From contig JAGFNQ010004005.1 of the NCBI GenBank assembly GCA_024364735.1, positions 1-64,000 on the forward strand: a DNA stretch of 64,000 bases. The letters are read 5' to 3'. Position 1 is the stretch's first letter. Every line of letters starts with the position of its first letter. The notes under the pieces were generated by a model. It saw only the letters and a list, made by a program, of their open reading frames with translations, made no database searches and was not told the DNA's origin. This DNA comes from Boesenbergia rotunda. Lineage: Eukaryota; Streptophyta; Magnoliopsida; Zingiberales; Zingiberaceae. A program made the position numbers and the translations under genes. This document shows positions 22,962-33,715 of this stretch, piece after piece.

Positions 22962-24078
22962 TGTTGGTGCCCCGGCTGGTTTTGATGTGATCAACTAGGT
23001 TAGTTAGGTCCTGTGTGTTTTTAATCCCTCTGTCTAAGTATGCAGGAACTTAGGAACGGAGGAAGTCGAGCGTAAGACGCAGCGGTCGAGAAGGATTACG
23101 CAGGGAAGTGAGCCGACGGGCTCAATGTAATCCGAGGGATGCGGAAGTTGCGGAAGAGTACGCCGGTGGAGCGAGAAGGACGTGTGCGACGTCCGAGGGA
23201 CGAGAAGCCGGGAGGAAGCACGCTCGAGGGGCGAAAGATCGGAGTCGGGTTCGGGTGAGCCTGACTCCGATTGGCCAGAAATTACCCAGAAGATCTACCT
23301 ACAAAAAGTCAATATAATTGACTTGGCTTGACCATGTGAAGTTAAGAAGAGGTTACATGGAGGTTGGACTTTGACCACTTGACCAAATGCTGACCTCACC
23401 TAAGAAGGCAGATTACATGGAGGCTTGAACACCCATCCACGTGGAAGCACAAACCCATTTGCATTCTTTGGCAAACGAAAGCACAAGTTCATCACAGCCG
23501 CAATTGTTGACCACAAACCATTCGAATAAAGCTTGTGGACGTGGCTTCATAAAGGCTCGTGGACGTGGCTTAAAGGATAGAGCCGAGTTTCAACCAAAGG
23601 ATAGAACCAAGCTTCAACGGCAACTTCATCTCAGCCGAAAGATTAAACGATTAAAAATAGATAAGTTTTAAAGATGTTATCGATCAATCTCTAATTAATT
23701 TATCTTTAATCAGATCTAAAGGCCATGGTTAAAATATATCCATGATCAACCATCAAGATCGAATCTGCAGATCAACAGATAAGAGAAATCCTATCAAAGA
23801 TCTACGATTTGGATTTATTTTCCTAACCTATAAATAGGCTTGGAGTTTTAGAAGTTAAGCAATTTCATTGAGTTGTAAACTCTCTTTCTCTCTAAGCTTT
23901 CTCTGTGCTACAACTGTAAAGGCTTCTCCGCCTTAAAGAGTTTCTGTTTGAGCATCAACTGCCTTGGAAGCAACGACTCTGTTGCAACCAAGTTTATTTC
24001 TTTTTAAAGACGAGTGTTAGTGCTTATTTTTCATAACCCGTTTATTCACCCCCTCTAGCCGGTCGACCCGATCCTACA
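22962..24078 (+). mobile_element. solo Sirevirus-type LTR in the transposase (1117 bp)
   Basis: It runs from TGTTGGTGCC to CGATCCTACA and is flanked on both sides by CCTTG, a perfect 5-bp target duplication (22957-22961, 24079-24083). It contains a TATA box (TATAAATA, 23829-23836) and the TTCACCCCCTCTAGCCGG end. The LTR at 57612-58539 belongs to the same family. Confidence 0.93.
23829..23836 (+). promoter_or_regulatory. TATA box of solo LTR
   Basis: TATAAATA is followed by GGCTTGGAG. The sister LTR has the same arrangement at 58297-58304. Confidence 0.5.
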
Positions 24079-24396
24079 CCTTGCTCACATGTTATTGTCG
24101 TAATCATTCACAGGAACATGGATACACTTCCTTATTGTGAGCATTATTTTTATTCTGAAACTTGAAAGTGGGTTTACATGGATCGTATTTTCCCTTGTAG
24201 AAGCAAGAAGTTTTGGCCTACTGGAGTAAACGACATTACAGTTCTATGTCCCCGTAGCCTTGTGCAACCTGGTAGACGAAAGAAGGCATGGATAGAGTCC
24301 AGACACAATGGCAAGGTCAAACTAAAATGCAACCGGTGCAAACAACTTGGTCATAATAAAAGGACATGTAGAATGTCGGCAGCCCTAAGGTCTTGA

Positions 24397-25065
24397 GTTA
24401 ATTGGTATATGTAGTGACCCAATATTCTGATTGAAGTGTATATTTTGTATGGAGGATAACTGAATGTATATATTTTGTATATTGTACAGCTATAGTATTG
24501 TGAAAAAACTAGTTGTTGTTAATGTTGTGACTTGAAGAAGTATTTCAATATTATGATACATTTCTTCTTGTGTAAAGTTATGTAAGCAGAATTGAGCAGT
24601 TGTGAAGTTTTCGGATTTTGAAACCCACAATAATGTAATTTCAGGTCTTGAAGTCCTGAATTCCTATGGTTTGTGAATATATGTCATTTGAGATCCTTTG
24701 TTTGTTTGCTTTGTTGAATCATTGTTCTGTGCCAACTGATACTGTATTAACACGTAATTGATAATCATTAGGACTATGTTTGGAGACCAAAAATATCATC
24801 TCCTAGCTATCTAAACTCTAACTACTGGTAATGAGTTTTGAGAAATCAAAATATCATAGTTCCATGAAACAAACCTCCTGCTGTGCCAAATTCTGAAAAT
24901 ATGAGGTAATGATGTGGATGGAATTAAATTGTGGTATGCAATGTCTATGTAGGTACTCTCCTTTTTGTTTAATATTAAAAATAATTTCACAACATGTATA
25001 TTTATATAAAATATTTGATCATTCTAATATTGAATTATTAGAAATCTGAAATGAGATTATTGTGT
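24397..25065 (+). other. transposase 3' flank
   Basis: No coding sequence is seen. It is ordinary AT-rich sequence between the transposase stop and the first palindromic block. Confidence 0.6.
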
Positions 25066-25497
25066 CAGGCCCTGCGTGGGCCTGAACATTATTGTGTCAG
25101 GCCCAGCTTGGGCCTGAAATGGAATTATTTCAGGCCCAGAGTGGGCCTAAAATGATATTATTTCAGGCCCATGATATTATTTCAGGCCCACGCTGGGCCT
25201 AAAATGATATTATTTTAGTCCCAGTGTGGGCTGTGATTTAAAATTAGGGTAGAGGAAAAGTAAGGTTCAATATTGCTTATAGTATCGACAAGAGGACAGA
25301 TTATAGATTAGATATTACACAATAACAAGGATCGAAAGTAATGCTCCATTGGAGTATCAAAATGGTTTACATACATTATAACTACAAACATATATTGTTT
25401 GTCATTAAACTTACATTATACAACTGAATCATTTTGTTTCAGGCCCTAACTGGGTTTCCTAAAATGCTTTTGTTTCAGGCCCAATGTGGTCCTCAAT
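25066..25497. repeat. palindromic repeat block 1
   Basis: About six ~33-bp units of TTTCAGGCCCA-n3-TGGGCCTGAAA lie at 25066-25235, and two degenerate units at 25437-25497. Each unit is a near-perfect inverted repeat. The block lies 3' of the first Ulp1-like gene. Confidence 0.85.
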
Positions 25498-25699
25498 TCA
25501 AATGATTCTAGCAAAAACAAGGTTCAATATTACTGATGGGTTCCACAACAATTACAAATTACAGATCATATATGAGACAAAAACAATGATCCGAAGCAAA
25601 GTTTCATTGATTTGAAAAGGAGTACATGGATTGTATAATTACAAATATACAATGTTTGTGCTCACAATTACATATGCATAGTATGAATAAAAATTCTAG

Positions 25700-28594
25700 T
25701 TACAAATTTAGCTTCCAGCACTTGTCTCTCATTATTTTATAGCCCACTTGAAATCGATAATTTTTCATTTCCTTTTGGCTAAAATCTGTAGATCTTTGAA
25801 AAACTAGACTTTCTGCATACCGCATCATGAAAAATGCACAATCCGACCTGAAAAACCAATATTGACATTGTTGTCATCTTATAAAACCAACTATGAAATG
25901 TATTGTTATTTTTAACAAAAATAAACATCCTCTTACGATCTGCTTTGGGTGGGTCCTTGTACAACAATTTTAGTAAACTCTGTCCCAGATATGAAAGGCA
26001 ATCCTTTATTCCATGTCTTGTAATAAGACCAGTTTAAATTTTTGAAAAACGCCACCTACACATATATGACATTAGTAACAATTATATTGGTATGAAACTT
26101 TTTGTTGAGGTATATCTATGAAGTAGAAAACTTACAGTTTTTTCAAATTTGGCAGTGTACCCTTCTGTGGCGCCGAGAGAATTATAATGATGGATACTAC
26201 CTTCCACGAGGTCAATAACCATTAGATGCCAATGATCATCTGCATTATTTAGAGGACAGATGATATATCTAATCGGCTTATCCGTATCAGTAGCAATAGT
26301 TTGTTAAAAGCCTGAGCGTGAATCGCCTCAAAAAGATCCTATGGTTATTAAAAAGGAAGTGTCAGTGGACTAAATCATAGAAAAAAACAATAATGATTTA
26401 GTAGCTAATTAACTTACATCAAACCCCACCCCACACAATATGGAGGGCTGGTATGGTGAGTTACACGCTTTTGCTTCATTTCCAAGAATAGTCCAGTATG
26501 CATTGATGCAATCCCCGGTGGTGTAGTCATTCCAATCAAATATTGTCAAAAAAGATAGCATATCTAATGTAAAGGTCCCATTGGACCATACTGGATTGAA
26601 CTCATACCTACATGCAAATAAGATAAGCAACTTAATGAAATTCTTGAAGATTAAATTTTATTAATGAATGTCAATAATCATCATTGTTTTACAATATTTT
26701 TCCAAATGCAATAGCAACTAACTCACTTTAATTTACTAAGCTTTAATAATGTTTCAGCAATCTCTGCATCTTTAGGCTTCTTCTTAAAAATTGCCCTGGA
26801 ATTCTTCAAGATTTTGCTTTTGACCTTTTGAAATTCTTTAGCTTTAGCTGCGTGATGTTCAGATATGTTTGTTTGGGTGGAGGTCTCAGATTTATTTGTT
26901 TGCGTTGTAGTATCTGAGATTGATGGGGCAGGAGCCGCGTCATCTTCATCATCATCTTTATCTTCATCCTCATCCTGAACAACTTGTTTGCCCTTGCCTT
27001 TGGGCTGGTAGTCTTGTCTGACCTGAGTTATTTTTATTTTTTTGGCAAGTGGCTCACCTTCATCTGACCCTTTGCTTTGCAATTGTTCATACAGCGTCTT
27101 GATTCTTCGGTTAGACTGAAGTATGATCTTCTCTCTTGCAGCTAGTCTTTTTTCATTAAGCTCCTCTTGTACTTTAAGCTGTGAAACTTTGTCACCAATT
27201 ATTTTATCCTTTTCAACAATGATGTCATCTTTTTGTTTTAGTTGCGACTCCTTCTCTGCAATTATTGTTTCTTTCTGAGCAATAATTTGATCCTTGGCAC
27301 TGATGGATGTTGCTGTCTCACTTGTGGCTTCCTCCAAACTTTTAAGTGCTATATTTAATTCGTGCTGTAAGGTCTCAATTTGTTCTTGTTTTTGTATACA
27401 TATATTGCAGGCTTCCGTTTGTAAGGCCTGTTGCCTTCCTTGTGGTGCCTGGCTTCCTTCTGGTGCCTGCTGTAATTCCTCACAGTGTACCTCAAGTGGT
27501 TGAGTTGGAGGAGAGTAGTCAGGTACCAAATCATGCTCTATATCAAACAGAATTAAATCAACAATAATTGAATCTGTGGCCACACGGTCTATCATCCTCT
27601 TGATACTCTCAACGTGGGCTTTAGGCCAAGTCCAGCGTAGTATTCTTGGCAATTTATGAGGATGTTCAGGAGCAGTAATACTAATATGTTCAGTAACCCA
27701 TACCTGCAACATCATTATAATCAGTAAATAATATCCATCATCAAATTATATCAGCGGGTATAAGTAACTCTAACTTACAGCCAAAATATTTGAAAATCCC
27801 TTGAGTAAGGGAGCCTTGGCCGGTTGGGTTGAATCACCTACATGTCTTCTATGCCTCAATGTCACCTCCTTTCCAATGGCCCCCAACTGAGGAACCATGA
27901 AATTGTACACGGCATTGCACCAATTATAGTTTCGTAGATTGTCAAAATCATCTACACAATCAATTAGTGACACGGCAGGAATGACAAGTATGCTGCTAGT
28001 ACCACAAAATAGCACTGTACAAAAAAAATAGAGTATATACAACTGACAGGACAGCTTGTCATTGGATGTAGACTTTATTAGCAGTTTCTCCAAATGTCGG
28101 GCAGAACAACTGGAATCTTCAAAATACTCCTTGTACAGTGGCGTGGAGGCCTCATTCAAATCAAGTTGGACTATCTCTCCATGGTCAGGTAGCCCTAGAA
28201 TAAGTGATATATCAACCTTTGTGAAATTGAGTTTTTTCCCATGGATTACAAAGCTCTGTTCTTCTTCATCCCAATTATCAAACATGTTCTGAACTTGGGG
28301 TCTTACACAAGAACTAGTAGGAAGGTCGAGGACCCAAGAAAAGGGTGTGTCTCGAAGCAACTGTTCTTGTGCTGGTGTGGGTGGAACAGAATCAATAAAA
28401 TTTTTGAAATGGCATAGGCTACTTTTCCAGTTCATTCGTTTAGTTCGACCTCTGTTGGCAAAACTTGAATACTAGGTAGGCAATTTGATTTTTCGTTTTG
28501 GCAGCTATTTTTTCTCATTACTTCCCCCAGGGACTTGCTGTTTTTTAGATTTGGTGGGAGCAGCTTTCTTTGAAGCTGATCTTTTTTGACCCAT
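25700..28594 (-). pseudogene. Ulp1-like (C48) cysteine protease gene A, near-intact
   Basis: Proposed exons, all with GT..AG edges: 28594-27778, 27706-26727, 26607-26418, 26338-26138, 26055-25937, 25847-25700. The protein would start MGQKRSASKKAA (basic), followed by a DUF1985-like domain (FIDSVPPTPAQEQLLR, SLILGLPDHG, CVDDFDNLRNYNW), a long coiled coil with Lys/Asp-rich linker, then the peptidase: NPVWSNGTFTLD, HWHLMVIDL with the catalytic His, IHHYNSLG, and SDCAFFMMRY with the catalytic Cys. Ulp1 enzymes cut SUMO-like tags; TE-borne copies have no settled role. Defects: in-frame TAG codons at 28507-28505 and 28474-28472 and a likely one-base shift near 26300. If translation starts at 28435 the two TAGs are avoided. 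Gene B is a diverged tandem paralogue. Residue choice at the exon edges is my inference. Confidence 0.78.
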
Positions 28595-29140
28595 ACCGAA
28601 CTTTGCAACCATCAAACAAAAAATTATTTGAAAAAAAAATTGACAATTAGAATTCGTTCATAAAAGGGCCTCCTCAAATTCAGTCTTTTACTGAAAACTA
28701 TCGCTAACCCTAGGTGAAAGCAAGAACTGAAATGACAAACTACAAATTAGGGTACGTACAAGTCGACTAGTGCGATGACGATGATGTCGCCCACAACTAC
28801 TCCAATCAAGACAAGCACGCTATCTTCAAATCGCAACAAATCTGGAGCTAGAAGACGATTGCTTAGCACTAGGCTCCCAGGGACGCTATACAAATGAGTG
28901 ACTGCTGAGCCTGATATAAAAGGATTTCAGGCCCTAGGTGGCCCTTTTTATATGTATTACAAATATAATTTAGGTTATATCTATTTTTATTTAAAAAATA
29001 AAACTAAATTTGTTATATATCATATATATTTCAGATTTATCATGTGCATTTTATTGATTATGTATTTATATTTACTTTTCAAGGCTCTAAAATTCAGATA
29101 TATTTATTTTTATTGATTATGTATTTAATTTTATTGAACG
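28595..29140 (-). other. 5' flank of Ulp1-like gene A
   Basis: No coding sequence is evident. The first 200 bp are a plausible 5' leader and promoter. From 28920 the sequence is AT-rich and leads into the palindromic block; one GGCCCTAGGTGGCCC unit occurs at 28930. Confidence 0.5.
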
Positions 29141-29385
29141 AAGCTGGGCCTGAAATAAGATATATTCAGGCCCACGTTGGGCCTGAAATAGAATTATTTC
29201 AGGGCCCAAAGTGGGCCTGAAATAAAATGAATTCAGGCCAACGGTGGGCCTGAAATAAAATTATTTCAGGCCCATGGTGGGCCTGAAATAAAATGATTCA
29301 GGCCCAAGGTGGGCCTGAAATCAAATTATTTCAGGCCCACCGTGGAAAATGAATTCAGGCCCACGGTGGGCCTGAATGACTTCAA
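29141..29385. repeat. palindromic repeat block 2
   Basis: About seven units of TTTCAGGCCCA-nnn-TGGGCCTGAAA lie spaced at ~33 bp, with AAAT or AAATGA spacers. Arms are well conserved while the central two or three bases vary. Confidence 0.88.
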
Positions 29386-29410
29386 GTCCAGAGTGAAATT
29401 CAGAAAACCC

Positions 29411-30325
29411 TATATCAGTAGATAGGGTTGAGGTAGGAGATGAGATTTTGGGAGGCCAAACCTCTAATCTAGCTGTATCACCATTGCTATAGCATGTAGT
29501 TTAGGTATATCAGTGAGTTTTGAGCAAAACTCACTGATGGACCTCCCATATCTGGAATTCTGAAAAACCTATATCAGCAGATAGGGTTGAGGTAGGAGAT
29601 GAGATTTTGGGTGACCAAACCTCTAATCTTGCTGTATCACCAATGCTATAGGAGTGGTTTAGGTATATCAGTGAGTTTTGAGCAAAACACACTGATGGAC
29701 CACCCATATCTGGAATTCTGAAAAACCTATATCAGTAGATAGGGTTGAGCTAGGAGATGAGATTTTGGGTGCCTAAACCTCTAATCTAGCTGTATCACCA
29801 TTGCTATAGCATGTAGTTTAGGTATATCAGTGAGTTTTGAGCAAAATTCACTGATAGACCTCCCATATCTGGAATTCTGAAAACCCTATATCAGTAGATA
29901 AGGTTGAGGTAGGAGATAAGATGTTTGGGTGCCCAAACCTCTAATCTAGCTGTATCACCAATGCTATAGGAGTGGTTTAGGTATATCAGTGAGTTTTGAG
30001 CAAAACTCACTGATGGACCTCCCATATCTGGAATTCTGAAAAACCTATATCAGTAGATAGGGTTGAGGTTGGAGATAAGATTTTGGGTGCCCAAACCTCT
30101 AATCTAGCTGTATTACCATTGCTATAGCATGTAGTTTAGGTATATCAGTGAGTTTTGAGCAAAACTCACTTATGGACCTCCCGTATCTGAAATTCTGAAA
30201 ACCCTATATCAGTAGATGGGGTTGAGGTAGGAGATGAGATTTTGGGTGCCCAAACCTCTAATCTAGCTGTATCACCAATGTTATAGGAGTGGTTTAGGTA
30301 TATCAGTGAGTTTTGAGCAAAAACC
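29411..30325. repeat. 159-bp tandem repeat with dimeric higher-order pattern
   Basis: TATATCAG recurs at 29411, 29570, 29728, 29887, 30046 and 30205, giving periods of 158-159 bp. Units alternate strictly: odd units have CATTGCTATAGCATGTAG, even units have CAATGCTATAGGAGTGG. The higher-order unit is thus a ~317-bp dimer. Each unit has a 14-bp inverted repeat, ATCAGTGAGTTTTG and its complement, around AG. Confidence 0.9.
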
Positions 30326-30406
30326 TTTATGTGCACACTAAGTACCAATATTTATGAGTTATGCTCTATAAACGTATTACACCTATACAACTACAAATTT
30401 ATTATC

Positions 30407-31753
30407 TGTTGGATCGAGAAAACCGATACAGGGGGGGTGAATATTGAAAATTGTTCGGATTTTCGTAACGAACAGTTGCACAGCGGAAATTTAAAAACAG
30501 CACACAGACACAGTCGATTTACTTGGTTCGGAGCCTGTGTCAACTCCTACTCCAAGGCCCACGGTCGTTGACCGTTTACTTTGGGCAATTCTATATACGC
30601 GCAAAACAGTTTACAATATTTGATTACAAATAAGTGCAATAAAATAATAATATTAAAATTTCGATCTTCGTTACCGACGTCCGGAGTGGATTGACTTTTT
30701 CGGGGCAGCGGGACGTCGTCGGCTCGAGTTGGAGTGTTTCCGGAGCAAGGCACGAGCGTAGAAGAGCTTTGAGGCGTTGAGAGAACTGATGCCTTGAAGC
30801 CTTGGTCGAGGGCCCTTTATATAGCGCCAGGGGGCGCCCGGGACGTCGGGGGCGCCCCCACGTGGCCTTTGATCCGCCAAAGTCTCGGTCGCGTCTGATC
30901 CTCTGGATCCGCTTTGACCGGGGCGCCCGGAGCGCTCGGGGCTCCCGGATTGACCGGGTCAAACTTTATCCGCTTGGCTTCGAGGGCTTTTGGTTCGATG
31001 CATGCGCATGGGGGCGCCCGGGATGCTGGGGGCGCCCGGGAGCAGCGGGGGCGCCCGGGAGCACGGGGGCGCCCGGCCCAGCAGCCGTTCGAACCCTTTT
31101 TTCTTTGACTTGTTTTGTATGCACCTTGGGGGCGCCCAGGACACTCCGGGCGCCCTACTCAGCCATTGTCTCACTCCTTTGAGGCATTCTGAGCTGCAGA
31201 CACACGTTCCTTCGGTCCTGCATCCAAGGTTAGTCCAAAACATAATAAAACAATAAAACATTAGATTATACAGCCTTAGCTGTCTTGGTTCTGACTTTGG
31301 TCTCCAAAATGGAGCCCTAGGTCGAACCGACGCTTACTGTTCCCTCGACGGGGAACGCGTCCTCACCTACTCCTCTCGGGAGAATTTACCTGATGCCAAC
31401 CGTTCCTCTGGTTGGACTTTTGCCTGACGGTCCTTTGTCAGGTCTTGTAAACTGGCAGTCCTTCGCCAGTTGCCTAGCAGTCCTTCGCTAGGGCTTCAGT
31501 CCCAGGCTGTCCTTCACCTGGAGCCTAGCAGTCCTTCGCTAGGGCTTGATACTGGCAGTCCTTCGCCAATTGCCTAGCAATCCTTCGCTAGGGCTTTCTT
31601 TCCTGGCATTCCTTTGCCAGTGCCTAGCAGTCCTTCGCTAGGGCTTTTCCTGCACACTAGATTAACTTGTTAGAAAACAAGAAAGACTTAACTTTTGACC
31701 TATGTTGCCATTATCAAAACACAGGTTTGACTTAGGTGCATTCTGCACCAACA
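30407..31753 (-). mobile_element. solo Sirevirus LTR (1347 bp), minus strand
   Basis: It runs from TGTTGGATCG to TGCACCAACA, flanked by TTATC on both sides (30402-30406; 31754-31758). The uninterrupted sequence is present at 32895-32925, which proves both ends. Read on the minus strand it has the AAGTCCTGG/GCTAGG minisatellite, GGGCGCCC palindromes, a TATA box and the CACCCCCCCTGTATCGG end. Confidence 0.95.
30826..30834 (-). promoter_or_regulatory. TATA box of minus-strand solo LTR
   Basis: TATATAAAG on the minus strand follows the GGGCGCCC palindromes, as in the related LTRs. Confidence 0.5.
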
Positions 31754-31805
31754 TTATCCACCAACTTAAATCAGAAGTATTTAATGGATAACAGAGACCC
31801 TGAAA

Positions 31806-32033
31806 TTTTCCCAGTTGAGGCACATGCTGGGCCTGAAATGGATCTATTCAGGCCCAAACTGGGCCTGAATTGAAGTGATTTCAGGCCCACCTTGGGCCTG
31901 AAAGGTTGTATTTCAGGCCCTCCTTGGGCCTGAAATGTTTTTATTTCAGGCCCGCCGTGGGCCTGAAATGATTTAATTCAGGACCACCGTGGGCCTGAAA
32001 TCATTTTATTTCAGGCCCACCGTGGGCCTAAAA
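31806..32033. repeat. palindromic repeat block 3
   Basis: There are about seven ~33-bp inverted-repeat units of the GGCCTGAAAT family. It is followed by TTAAGTTCATGCTCACC, as block 4 is, so the two blocks are parts of a local duplication. Confidence 0.88.
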
Positions 32034-32149
32034 AGTTAAGTTCATGCTCACCTTGGCCATTAAATAAAATAATGATTTATAGATTAATATTCTATATTGA
32101 TCTACAAGTTGTGACCAAATCCTGTAATTTTATTTAATTACCCTATCTA

Positions 32150-32780
32150 CTGATATAGGTTTTTCAGAATTCCAGATATGGGAGGTCCATCAGTGAGTTT
32201 TGCTCAAAACTCACTGATATACCTAAACCACTCCTATAGCAATGATGATACAGCAAGATTAGAGATTTGGGCACCCAAAATCTCATCTCCTACCAAAAAC
32301 CTATATCAGTAGATAGGGTTGAGGTAGGAGATGAGATTTTGAGAGGCCAAATCTCTAATCTAGCTGTATCACCATTGCTATAGCATGTAGTTTAGGTATA
32401 TCAGTGAGTTTTGAGCAAAACTCACTGATGGACCTCCCATATCTGGAATTATGAAAACCCTATATCAGTAGATAGGGTTGAGCTAGGAGATGAGATTTTG
32501 GGTGCCCAAACCTCTAATCTAGCTGTATCACCAATGCTATAGGAGTGGTTTAGGTATATCAGTGAGTTTTGAGCAAAACTCACTGATGGACCTCCCATAT
32601 CTGGAATTCTGAAAAACCTATATCAGTAGATAGGGTTGAGCTAGGAGATGAGATTTTGGGTGCCCAAACCTCTAATCTTGCTGTATCACCAATGCTATAG
32701 GAGTGGTTTAGGTATATCTGTGAGTTTTGAGTAAAACTCACTGATGGACCTCCCATATCTGGAATTCTGAAAACCCTATA
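32150..32780. repeat. 159-bp repeat: one inverted unit, then direct units
   Basis: Positions about 32150-32297 hold one unit in reverse orientation. Direct units follow from about 32300, of type A, B, B by the markers given for 29411-30325. The inverted unit abuts a direct one, giving a foldback of about 150 bp per arm. Confidence 0.85.
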
Positions 32781-32965
32781 TAACAGTATTTTGCAATAGG
32801 AGGTTTTTAGGTATATCAGTGTGTTTTTATGTGCACACTAAGTACCAATATTTATGAGTTATGTTCTATAAACGTATTACACCTATACAACTTCAAATTT
32901 ATTATCCACCAACTTAAATCAGAAGTATTTAATGGTTAACAGAGACCCTGAAATTTTCCTAGTTG

Positions 32966-33183
32966 AGCCACACGTTGGGCCTGAAATCACTTGATTTCAG
33001 GCCCAAACTGGGCCTGAATTGAAATGATTTCTGGCCCACCTTGGGCCTGAAAGGTTTTATTTCAGGCCCTCCATGGGCCTGAAATGTTTTTATTTCAGGC
33101 CCGCCGTGGGCCTGAAATGATTTAATTCAGACCCACCATGGGCCTGAAATCATTTTATTTCAGGCCCACCGTGGGTCTGAAAA
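32966..33183. repeat. palindromic repeat block 4
   Basis: There are about seven units of the GGCCTGAAAT inverted repeat. The flanks (CACCAACTTAAATCAGAAG before; TTAAGTTCATGCTCACC after) match those of block 3. Confidence 0.88.
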
Positions 33184-33715
33184 GTTAAGTTCATGCTCAC
33201 CTTGCCATTAACTAAAATAATGATTTATAGATTAATATTCTATATTTATCTACAAGTTGTGACCAAATCCTGTAATTTTATTTAATTATTAATCTTTAGA
33301 ATTTGAAACAAGTTTTTTAAATTTAAGGTAGAGATAATCCATCTTACTAAGTCAATACAGAATGCATACCAATTTTCAATTCCTTCGAGACCATTAAGTC
33401 ATATTTTCAAATTATGTATCAGAAACCCACTGATGGACCTTCGATACTTGGATATATATCAGTAGTTAGAGTTAACCAAAGAGATGTTATTTCTGGTATG
33501 CAAACTTAGTCCAAATCATTATGAGTTATGTTTTCTTGCCGTATCAGTTGGTACACTACATTGCAGCAACTCGATGTGAATCAACATCACACAATTGTTT
33601 TGTTTTTCTGGACAATAAATTATATTCATACAAATTACACAATTTCTATACAAATGGAGCTGAATCACCAGCAAAGGATGTTTTTTTACAACATTACTTC
33701 AAGAGATTGACAGTC
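33184..33715 (-). other. 3' flank of Ulp1-like gene B
   Basis: AT-rich sequence. A decayed piece of the 159-bp repeat is recognisable at about 33425-33510 (GATGGACCTTCGATA...ATATCAGTAG). No coding sequence is supported. Confidence 0.6.

Larger units (their letters stand above)
22815..24396 (+). pseudogene. MULE (MuDR-family) transposase, C-terminal part
   Basis: Two pieces, 22870-22961 and 24084-24396, read as one protein across a solo LTR. The first ends with YIVDLEKKFCHCGEFQ and GLPC; the second begins SHVIVV. Together they give the SWIM zinc finger (C-x-C-x(n)-C-x-H) of Mutator transposases. Further on, an RRKKAW stretch is followed by a CCHC knuckle (CNRCKQLGHNKRTC), usual at the end of such transposases, then a stop at 24394. 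The catalytic DDE region is not in the window. An in-frame TGA precedes GTSYIVD. Confidence 0.85.

Noticed and set aside
27294..27567. Cysteine-rich plus-strand frames opposite Ulp1-like gene A
   Set aside because: They are antisense to the coiled-coil exon and show no family features.
30624..31256. GC-rich overlapping frames with Gly/Ala/Pro-rich products
   Set aside because: These are in the solo LTR's GGGCGCCC repeats, within non-coding LTR sequence bounded by a target duplication.
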